Of a stretch of DNA of 64,000 bases, positions 57,517-64,000 are shown piece by piece. The DNA is from Nostoc sp. ATCC 53789 (GTDB taxonomy: Bacteria > Cyanobacteriota > Cyanobacteriia > Cyanobacteriales > Nostocaceae), in contig NZ_CP046703.1 of assembly GCF_009873495.1 (NCBI RefSeq), forward strand, positions 3,514,501 to 3,578,500, in the 5' to 3' direction. The translations under genes and the position numbers were made by a program. Each line of letters opens with the position of its first letter. The first letter of the stretch is position 1. Below the pieces are notes generated by a model. That model ran no database searches, was not told the origin of the DNA, and was given only the letters and a program-made list of their open reading frames with translations.

Positions 57517-57540
57517 AAGTCCGCGAAAGCGGACTTTTTT
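57517..57540 (+). terminator. Strong Rho-independent terminator (plus strand)
   Basis: AAGTCCGC-GAAA-GCGGACTT followed by TTTT: a tight 8-bp stem with a GAAA tetraloop and U-run. The nearest plus-strand gene is cobJ, 1.8 kb upstream beyond the TnpB element. Confidence 0.85.
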
Positions 57541-57680
57541 GTATCTATTGATTGCTATCTTTATAACCCAATACGGTTCATTTAAGGGCTACTGGCAAGA
57601 ATTTTGGGGTTTTGAGACGCGATAAATCGCCGTCTCTACAAGTGTTTATTTCTAAATCACTATTAACAACCGATAAAAAT

Positions 57681-58226
57681 TCAAATTTTTTGGAGATACT
57701 CAGGTGGTACATGCTCCACTAACCAAACACCATTATCAGAACAATAGAAGATGTAACCCGCCTGATGCATTGCGGCAGCAGATATAGCAAAAACCACTGG
57801 TTTTCCATGTCTTGCACCAACAGTTTGTGCTGTTGCAATATCCTTGGATAAATGGACGTGATGCCGTAACATCTTGCAAAGTCCTGTTTCCATAATTGAA
57901 TCTACAGATTTGTGTCCCGTGCCGTGATAAAGCTCATCTGGGGGAACAACAGGTTCTAATTGTAAATCGACTTCTACACTATGTCCTTGGTTAGCCCGAA
58001 TCAGAGTACCTGTCGAATCAAAAGAAAAACGTTGTTTCTCGCTAGATTCTACTACTGCCTCTAATTCTTGACGGGTAATTGGAAACTTATTTTTAGCACA
58101 AGCGGTAATTAATTCATCAACAGCAACCCAACCACCAGGAGCAAGTTTAATTCCAATTGCATCCGGTGTGTGTCGCAGATATTTGCTGAGATATTTGCTG
58201 ATTTTGACGAGGCGAGAATCACTCAT
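57681..58226 (-). CDS. kptA: RNA 2'-phosphotransferase (Tpt1/KptA)
   Basis: 181 residues. Family motifs with catalytic residues: SKYLSKYLRHTPD (Arg), LYHGTGHKS (His), LRHHVHLSKD (Arg) and GARHGKPVVF (Arg). It transfers a 2'-phosphate from RNA to NAD+; in bacteria the natural substrate is unclear because the fungal/plant tRNA splicing pathway is absent. Full length. Confidence 0.95.
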   Translation of the reverse strand: MSDSRLVKISKYLSKYLRHTPDAIGIKLAPGGWVAVDELITACAKNKFPITRQELEAVVESSEKQRFSFDSTGTLIRANQGHSVEVDLQLEPVVPPDELYHGTGHKSVDSIMETGLCKMLRHHVHLSKDIATAQTVGARHGKPVVFAISAAAMHQAGYIFYCSDNGVWLVEHVPPEYLQKI

Positions 58227-58297
58227 TTGCTTGTAATTGATAGATTTATACTACATTTATATATTTGTATGTTACATCACGATTTTCATTGATGATT

Positions 58298-59485
58298 TTA
58301 AGCAAGCCAAAAATAGGTAAGCATCAAAGTGATAGCAGTTAGCGGTAGCCCAAATCGCAAATGTTCCCCAAAAGTGAGTCGATATCCCTGTTTGGCAACA
58401 GCCTCCGCCACAATCAAGTTTGCCACTGAACCCAGCAGGGTGAGATTTCCTGCTAGTGTTGAAGCCGCCGCTAGTAGTAGCCAAGTGCGGGTGTCGGGAT
58501 GGGGAATTAGGTGATGTAGTAGCAGTACAGCCGGTACATTCGACACTAAATTTGATAGCAACGCTGTTATCCCTAAAATGCTCAAGGGATTGTCAACAAA
58601 ACGAGAAAGCCATTCTAAAGAACCAAGTTTTTGCACACCCTCAGTAAGGATGAACAGTCCACAAAACATTAATAGCAAATCCCAGTCTACCTTTTGTAAA
58701 ATTCGCTCAGGCTTGAGGCGGCGCGTTACCAGTAATAGTGCGGCAGCAATTAAGGTAACTTCGGCAGTAGGAATTCCAATTAAAAATGCTACTAGTAATC
58801 CGGTGGTAATCAATAGACTTTTAATTAACAGTGGCTTGAAGATGTGATAACGCGGAGGTTTTACTTTTAAGTAAGGACGAAGCGATCGCACCTCTGGATA
58901 TAACCACCACAATAAACCTACCTGAATCGTCAAACAAATCAACGCAAGTGGTGTTAAGGCTTTCGCAAAGTCTAGATAACTAATGCCAGAAAAGGAACCG
59001 ATCAAGATATTTTGAGGATTACCGCTCAAGGTGGCAACAGAACCGAGATTAGTTGCACCTGCTAGCGCCAGCAAATAGGGAATAGGTTTAAGCTTGAGCA
59101 ATTGGGTAATACCAACTACTAAAGGTGTCAAAATTAGAGCAATCGTATCATTGAGAAAAAGTGCTGAGAGGATGCCACTGCCAAAAGTTAACACCACCAG
59201 TAACCCAAATGGGCTGTGGATGCGGCGGATTGTATAATCAAGGGCAAGCTGAAAAAAACCAGAGGCGGCGAGATTGGCGCTGATTATCATCATGCCAAAT
59301 AGAAAAATTAGTGTTTTGTAGTCGATCGCACCCCACGCCGCAGGCAAATCTAGCACTCCCAATGCCATTAAGAAGGCAGCACCAACAATGGCGATCGTCG
59401 CCCGATTCATCCGCAGTCCGGGCAAGTATCCTAATCCTAGCCCGATGTAGGTGATAAGAATCACAAGATATCGCAAAACTACCAT
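58298..59485 (-). CDS. SLC13/ArsB-NhaD-type anion permease
   Basis: 395 residues with about eleven hydrophobic segments; ITYIGLGLGYLPGLRMNRAT at the start, LSALFLNDTIALILTPLVVG and LAGATNLGSVATLSGNPQNI in the middle, ending ITLMLTYFWLA. The repeated helical-hairpin signatures (SNVPAVLLLHHLI, GNLTLLGSVANLIVAE) fit the ion-transporter superfamily. Likely sodium-coupled carboxylate or anion transport; substrate unknown. Confidence 0.9.
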   Translation of the reverse strand: MVVLRYLVILITYIGLGLGYLPGLRMNRATIAIVGAAFLMALGVLDLPAAWGAIDYKTLIFLFGMMIISANLAASGFFQLALDYTIRRIHSPFGLLVVLTFGSGILSALFLNDTIALILTPLVVGITQLLKLKPIPYLLALAGATNLGSVATLSGNPQNILIGSFSGISYLDFAKALTPLALICLTIQVGLLWWLYPEVRSLRPYLKVKPPRYHIFKPLLIKSLLITTGLLVAFLIGIPTAEVTLIAAALLLVTRRLKPERILQKVDWDLLLMFCGLFILTEGVQKLGSLEWLSRFVDNPLSILGITALLSNLVSNVPAVLLLHHLIPHPDTRTWLLLAAASTLAGNLTLLGSVANLIVAEAVAKQGYRLTFGEHLRFGLPLTAITLMLTYFWLA

Positions 59486-60076
59486 TGCTCATTCCCTAAA
59501 CATAGCAAGCCCCGATTTAGAGCTTACCGGATAGGCTGTAGATTTAGTTTCGCCCATGAAAAGCAGAAGAAAATTAAGGCAAGAGTTGCGATCGCAGCCA
59601 TAGTCAAAAAGCTAGCGTTGTAATGATGGGATAGTAACGGTGGCAATTGAACTGATGGACATTAACACAGCAGCAATAATAATTAGCGATCGCTTCTGGG
59701 CTATGCAACTTTAAGTGCAAAAAGCTTACCAATTCAAAGGATCAATACTGGAAAGGTGTTTAGCAATTTTTTGCTTCACATTTCACTGTTTGAGGTTTTT
59801 TAGGGGCGCATATCTGTACGCCCTTACCACGTAGTATCATCATCAATAGTTGAGAATAAGTGATCGCTCACCAAGACTTAAAACCACTTTTCTTTTTCCA
59901 GGTGTTTAGTTACTTACGCCGAACCTCTTCTAGAAAAGCAACTTGGTGTGACACATCGCTTAACTTTTGGAACGCCTTGCAAATAACATATGTTAGATTT
60001 ATTTATCTCTACTTACTTAATTTTTGTAAAACCAGATACATTAAATGGTAGTTTAGTAGCAAAGGAATCGAAGAGC
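59486..60076. other. Intergenic region with a transporter remnant
   Basis: About 590 bases. A decayed C-terminal piece of a membrane transporter lies at 59524-59710. The remainder, including a 63-codon ORF at 59860-60051, has no supported gene. Confidence 0.5.
59524..59710 (-). pseudogene. Remnant of an MFS-like transporter C-terminus
   Basis: The minus strand reads HYNASFLTMAAIATLALIFF then CFSWAKLNLQPIR and a stop at 59524-59526. In another frame just upstream it reads AQKRSLIIIAAVLMSISSIA. These look like the last helices of a permease separated by a frameshift, but the piece is too short for a secure family call. Confidence 0.4.
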
Positions 60077-60820
60077 ATGGCCATTAGTAGCCCTGAAGTA
60101 ATCCGTCACATTTTGATCGGGTTGGGATATTTAGCTCCTGAGATTGATCCGAAGCCGGATCTCACTAAATTTGCTCCCTGGAAGCGCAATAACAATTCAT
60201 TGACAGACGATCTTACTGAAGAAGCGATTAAAAAGTTTCAGAAGCAGTACTCAAAAAAACTTGTGGTAAATGGTAACGCTGATGCTGAGACTCGGACTGT
60301 AATGGAAGAGACAGTCAAAGGGCTTCAAAATAGATTGAAGTTTCACGGTTTTGCAACCCCTGCCGAAATTCCTCCAGACAAGCCTTTTTATGGACCAGCC
60401 ACTTATACAGCAGTCAAGAAATTTCAGAAATCTCAGGGTTTAACTGAAAATGGTATTGCCACTTTTGAACAGCGTCAAATTCTACAGCAGCCTAACTTAA
60501 CAGATAAGCCTCCAACTCCGCCACAATCACAACTCAAGCTGATAGATTTGTGCTTCCAGTTCAAAAAGAATCCTCAAAATCCTTCTTACATTGCAGCGTT
60601 AAATAACTTACAACAAAACCTACCCAAGGACGTTTTACACAAAGTTACTAACAAATGGAGAGGGACAAATGACCAAAATCCTGAGATTGTCAAGCTGACG
60701 AATTTGTTCACTTATTATGACGACAACAATCAAAACCATCGTGATGCACTAAATCACTTACAAAGTCAGATTACCCCAGCTATCTCTCAAGCATTTTTAA
60801 GTCTCTGGAATAAAAAGTAA
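60077..60820 (+). CDS. Peptidoglycan-binding-domain protein
   Basis: 247 residues from ATG 60077 (AAGGA upstream; the frame opens at 59990). Two PG-binding-1 repeats: LTEEAIKKFQKQYSKKLVVN and PATYTAVKKFQKSQGLTENG. The C-terminal helical part (LNNLQQNLPKDVLHKVTNKW) is unassigned. No signal peptide is seen, which is odd for a wall-binding protein; the domain may serve another role. Confidence 0.85.
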   Translation: MAISSPEVIRHILIGLGYLAPEIDPKPDLTKFAPWKRNNNSLTDDLTEEAIKKFQKQYSKKLVVNGNADAETRTVMEETVKGLQNRLKFHGFATPAEIPPDKPFYGPATYTAVKKFQKSQGLTENGIATFEQRQILQQPNLTDKPPTPPQSQLKLIDLCFQFKKNPQNPSYIAALNNLQQNLPKDVLHKVTNKWRGTNDQNPEIVKLTNLFTYYDDNNQNHRDALNHLQSQITPAISQAFLSLWNKK

Positions 60821-61232
60821 ACCAAGCGATCGCTCTTGGAGAACTTCCAAAGCCTCTAGTAGCTTTTGTGGTGAGACTAAGAGGTTGTTTGAAAAGTGTT
60901 TTGCCGTGACTTTAGGCACTTTGATATCTCTCCTAACCCACTTTTTTAAGGGGGATTTAGGAGAATCTAAAACTTTTGATACCGACAAGATGACTTTTCA
61001 AACATCCTCTCAAGTGGATATGGATATTTGCGATCGCAGTTCTAAAAACGAAACTGGCTGATAATTACAGCGATTTTCAGGTAAATAGACCATACGCTAG
61101 GGGCGCAAGGCTTTTGCCGCGATCGCGCCCTAGATTTAGACGCTGTTAATGCCTGGAGACAACATTTATTTTCCTTAAACAGTCGATAATGTAAATAAAT
61201 GTAAAAAATTCTCAGGCAGGATAGAAGCATCT
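60821..61232. other. Intergenic region with MITE
   Basis: Holds the MITE copy at 60881-61009, then a GC-rich stretch with GCGATCGC-type sites. The ribosome-binding site of the ArsA-like gene (AGGCAGGATAGAAGC) is at its end. No other gene. Confidence 0.55.
60881..61009. mobile_element. MITE, 129-bp relative of the element in Uma2
   Basis: Ends GAGGTTGTTTGAAAAGTG and ACTTTTCAAACATCCTC match the 2721-2882 element. Internal C-run/G-run palindrome is shortened by 33 bases. Flanks are TAA (60878-60880) and TCA (61010-61012), a TNA-type duplication with one difference. Confidence 0.88.
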
Positions 61233-62420
61233 ATGCGTGTAATTTTAATGACTGGTAAAGGCGGCGTGGGCAAAACTTCCGTCGCTGCTGCAACTGGACT
61301 CCGTTGTGCAGAACTAGGCTATCAGACATTGGTTTTAAGTACAGATCCGGCTCATTCCCTAGCTGATAGTTTTGACATAGAACTAGGACACGCACCCCAA
61401 AAAATTCGCCCAAATCTGTGGGGTGCAGAACTAGATGCGCTGCAAGAACTAGAGGGAAACTGGGGTGCTGTAAAACGCTACATTACCCAAGTTTTACAAG
61501 CGAGGGGTTTAGACGGCGTGCAGGCGGAAGAATTGGCGATTTTGCCAGGCATGGATGAGATTTTTGGTTTGGTAAGGATGAAACGCCATTACGATGAAGG
61601 TGAGTTTGATGTATTAATTATCGACTCAGCCCCCACTGGTACTGCACTGCGCTTGCTGAGTCTACCTGAAGTCGGTGGTTGGTATATGCGCCGTTTTTAC
61701 AAACCATTTCAAAACATCTCGGTAGCACTTCGCCCTCTGGTTGAACCTTTTTTCAGACCAATTGCTGGTTTTTCGCTACCCGATAAAGAGGTAATGGATG
61801 CACCTTATGAGTTTTATGAACAAATTGAAGCTCTAGAAAAAGTATTAACAGACAATACCCAAACCTCAGTACGTCTAGTCACCAATCCTGAAAAGATGGT
61901 GATTAAAGAGTCTCTGCGTGCCCATGCTTATCTGAGTTTGTATAATGTTGCAACAGATTTAGTAGTGGCTAATCGGATTATTCCAAGCGTTGTCCAAGAT
62001 CCCTTTTTCCAACGTTGGAAGGAAAGTCAGGAACAATATCGCCAGGAAATTCATGATAATTTCCACCCTCTACCTGTGAAAGAAGTTCCCCTATTTTCTG
62101 AAGAAATGTGTGGATTAGCTGCATTGGAACGCCTCAAGGAAACTCTTTATAAAGATGAAGATCCGACTCAGGTTTATTACAAAGAAACTACTCTTAGAGT
62201 CGTCCAAGAGGAAAACCAATACAGCTTAGAAATTTATCTACCTGGTATTCCTAAAGACCAAGTTCAACTAAGTAAAACCGGAGACGAATTAAACATTACT
62301 ATTGGCAACCATCGTCGTAACTTAGTTTTGCCACAAGCCTTAGCAGCACTACAACCAGGAGGGGCAAAGATGGAAGATGACTATCTAAAAATCCGCTTTG
62401 CTGACAACACCAGAGTTTAA
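61233..62420 (+). CDS. ArsA/GET3-type ATPase with C-terminal HSP20-like domain
   Basis: 395 residues. P-loop [16 protein letters not shown] (7-22), switch [29 protein letters not shown]-loop-like region. Residues ~310-395 form an alpha-crystallin-like beta domain ([31 protein letters not shown]). A single ATPase half, as in GET3 rather than tandem ArsA. Neither ars genes nor tail-anchor partners are nearby. Probably a cytoplasmic targeting or chaperone ATPase. Confidence 0.93.
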   Translation: MRVILMTGKGGVGKTSVAAATGLRCAELGYQTLVLSTDPAHSLADSFDIELGHAPQKIRPNLWGAELDALQELEGNWGAVKRYITQVLQARGLDGVQAEELAILPGMDEIFGLVRMKRHYDEGEFDVLIIDSAPTGTALRLLSLPEVGGWYMRRFYKPFQNISVALRPLVEPFFRPIAGFSLPDKEVMDAPYEFYEQIEALEKVLTDNTQTSVRLVTNPEKMVIKESLRAHAYLSLYNVATDLVVANRIIPSVVQDPFFQRWKESQEQYRQEIHDNFHPLPVKEVPLFSEEMCGLAALERLKETLYKDEDPTQVYYKETTLRVVQEENQYSLEIYLPGIPKDQVQLSKTGDELNITIGNHRRNLVLPQALAALQPGGAKMEDDYLKIRFADNTRV

Positions 62421-62492
62421 TTTTGTTGAATGTTTATCTGTCAACAAAAAGTTAGAACTAACAAGCAATAACTCTATCTTAATAGCTAGTAC

Positions 62493-62520
62493 AGACGCAA
62501 TTTTTTAGCGTCTTTTTTTA
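62493..62520 (+). terminator. Rho-independent terminator after the ArsA-like gene
   Basis: AGACGC (62493-62498) pairs with GCGTCT (62508-62513), followed by a run of T, 73 bases past the stop. Confidence 0.8.
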
Positions 62521-62674
62521 TAATTTTTTGATGAATTTTTACATAAGATAAAAATATTTTCACTAGTAATTAGACCGTAGTTTTACTGAAGACAAATTGA
62601 TGAAATAAATTTCACAATGTTGTTAGAATTACTAATTTCATTTTGCAAACTACTAATTTATTTTTCTATAAGCA

Positions 62675-64000
62675 ATGACCTCCAATCCTGAACAAAATTT
62701 TTTATATAGCCAGGAAGAAAGTTTACTACGCCGGATTACAAACCGTATCCGACGAAGCTTGGAGTTAGAAGAAATTATCACAGTGACAACGGCAGAGGTG
62801 CGATCGCTATTAAAAACTGACCGAGTGATGATTTACAAATTTCATGCCGATGGTAGTGGTCAGGTCATTGCTGAGTCAATTTACAATAATCGTTTACCGT
62901 CATTACTAGGGCTGAATTTCCCAGCAGACGATATTCCACTCAGTGCCCGTGAGCTATTTATAAAATTACGGGTGCGTTCTGTTGTGAATGTTGATACTCA
63001 AGAAATTGGTCAAATTCACTTACGTGACTTGGATAATGGAGAAACTGTCTCAGAGCAGATCCGTTACCGTTCTGTAGACTCCTGCCATATTGAATATTTG
63101 ACGGCAATGGGGGTAAAATCCTCTGTGGTAGCGCCTATTCTCTATCAAGATCAACTCTGGGGACTACTGGTTTCTCATAATTCGGAAGCGCGTTTGATTT
63201 CAGAATATGAACTAGAAGCAGTGCAGATGGTGGTAGAACAACTCTCTGTAGCGATCGCTCAAAGTAGTCTGCTCACTCAAGTCCGCAAAACAGCCGAACA
63301 AGAAACTATCATTAACCGCATTGCTACTCTGCTGCATTCACTACCGACCATTGTATTACAACCAGCTTTAGAAGCGGCTGTTACTGCCTTTAATGGTGTT
63401 GGTGGCAGGCTTTGCATTAGAAATGAAGCTTTTGATTTCAACAATGGCAACATGGCCAGCTTAACAGAATGCTTAATACCAGGAAACACTTGTATCAAGC
63501 TTTTTATCTGTGGACAGCAACCTGTGATGCCAGAACAAACTATATATCCACTAATAGAGCAGTATGGTATCTGGCAAGAACACTATAAGTCTGGTAACTA
63601 TGATGTTTGGGCAATTTCAGATTTATATAATAGTCCTGAGTTGCGAAGTTTACAAATTGCTTTTCAACCAACTAAAATTCGCGGCATATTAACAATCCCA
63701 CTCCAGTATCGTCAGCAGTTACTGGGCTACTTAAGTATTTTCCGCAATGAAATAGATACAGAGACTTTATGGGCAGGACAGTATGACAGCGATCAAAGAC
63801 AACTGTACCCCCGGCGATCATTTGAGGTTTGGCGCGAATCTAAAAAAGCGCAAGCTCAAAAATGGACGAATGAAGAGATTGAACTGGCTAGAAATCTAGG
63901 TAAACACTTTGCTTCAGCAATTCAGCAATATGAATTACAGCAACAAGTACAAGTCTTCAATGAAAATTTGGAAAAGCAAGTTAAAAGACGCACAGTTGAG
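62675..64000 (+). CDS. GAF-domain sensor (phytochrome/cyanobacteriochrome-like), partial at right edge
   Basis: 442 codons seen, open at the edge. The first GAF domain (~20-205) is phytochrome-like: LLKTDRVMIYKFHADGSGQV, LNFPADDIPLSARELF, and SVDSCHIEYLTAMGVKSS with Cys137-His138 at the position of a bilin-binding cysteine. A second, degenerate GAF-like region follows (~215-425; FQPTKIRGILTIPLQYRQQLLGYLSIF, given in part), then the start of a coiled coil (LQQQVQVFNENLEKQVKRRT) that usually leads into PAS or kinase domains. Confidence 0.9.
   Translation, partial: MTSNPEQNFLYSQEESLLRRITNRIRRSLELEEIITVTTAEVRSLLKTDRVMIYKFHADGSGQVIAESIYNNRLPSLLGLNFPADDIPLSARELFIKLRVRSVVNVDTQEIGQIHLRDLDNGETVSEQIRYRSVDSCHIEYLTAMGVKSSVVAPILYQDQLWGLLVSHNSEARLISEYELEAVQMVVEQLSVAIAQSSLLTQVRKTAEQETIINRIATLLHSLPTIVLQPALEAAVTAFNGVGGRLCIRNEAFDFNNGNMASLTECLIPGNTCIKLFICGQQPVMPEQTIYPLIEQYGIWQEHYKSGNYDVWAISDLYNSPELRSLQIAFQPTKIRGILTIPLQYRQQLLGYLSIFRNEIDTETLWAGQYDSDQRQLYPRRSFEVWRESKKAQAQKWTNEEIELARNLGKHFASAIQQYELQQQVQVFNENLEKQVKRRTVE

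Larger units (their letters stand above)
57083..57680. other. Intergenic region with two hairpins and no gene
   Basis: About 600 AT-rich bases. It holds a CCCCAGGA..TCCTGGGG hairpin (57150-57177), a strong terminator (57517-57540) not preceded by any protein gene on the plus strand, and a GAGACGCGATAAATCGCC repeat near 57614. Confidence 0.6.

Noticed and set aside
59860..60051. 63-codon plus-strand ORF before the peptidoglycan-binding gene
   Set aside because: Random-looking composition; overlaps the probable promoter/leader of the next gene.
1..64000. tRNA, rRNA, tmRNA, RNase P RNA or prophage
   Set aside because: I looked in all gaps for cloverleaf or conserved RNA landmarks and for phage structural genes and saw none; a covariance-model scan would be needed to exclude small RNAs.

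Overview
The window reads as chromosome of a filamentous, heterocyst-forming type cyanobacterium (Nostoc/Anabaena group). The evidence is: many copies of the octamer GCGATCGC; psbO of photosystem II; a Nostoc-type beta-carotene ketolase (crtW); a cyanobacterial SigF; the sufR/sufBCDS arrangement; CofG; large WD40-ATPase proteins; a PEP-CTERM protein; and abundant short dispersed repeats (MITE-like elements and heptamer tandem repeats). No rRNA, tRNA or CRISPR array was recognised.

Layout. 1-3.3 kb: the 5' part of a membrane-anchored WD40 protein (runs off the left edge) and a Uma2 gene broken by a 162-bp MITE. 3.5-9.4 kb: the iron-sulfur assembly operon sufB-sufC-sufD-sufS (minus strand), divergent from its repressor gene sufR, with two CAAC-N6-GTTG operators between them. 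9.5-13.3 kb: small stress-type and membrane proteins, a YbjQ protein and a TPR protein. 13.3-17.8 kb: a decayed ABC-transporter ATPase, a lipoprotein and a small protein downstream of sigF, then psbO. 18.6-25.6 kb: a small conserved gene and a two-gene P-loop ATPase + STAND/TPR/WD40 module. 26.3-31.4 kb: ftsQ, ftsZ, gshB, glutaredoxin. 31.8-42 kb: PEP-CTERM protein, hflX, cofG, crtW, an SDR, an SRPBCC protein, a CPXCG protein, a B12-domain radical SAM protein and a SemiSWEET.

42.4-57 kb: a cobalamin riboswitch in front of a DUF1636 gene and cobK; a second AAA/WD40 giant protein; a VOC-like protein; a BMP-family binding protein; an acyl-CoA/oxalyl-CoA synthetase-like enzyme; an FMN reductase-like protein; a cbiG-cobJ fusion; and an IS1341-type TnpB element. 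57.6-64 kb: RNA 2'-phosphotransferase, an anion permease, a transporter remnant, a peptidoglycan-binding protein, an ArsA/GET3-like ATPase with an HSP20-like tail, and the start of a GAF-domain sensor with a likely bilin-binding Cys (runs off the right edge).

How they work together: suf genes build Fe-S clusters under SufR control; cobK and cbiG-cobJ serve cobalamin synthesis, with the cobK pair placed under B12 feedback; ftsQ/ftsZ serve septation; gshB and glutaredoxin serve thiol redox. The least explained part is the set of three large membrane-anchored WD40 proteins, above all the two-gene NTPase module at 19.1-25.6 kb. The most clear-cut sequence-level results are the MITE insertion with TAA duplication in Uma2, a dispersed repeat read in frame inside sufD, and an hflX whose conserved N-terminus has ATA where a start codon is expected.
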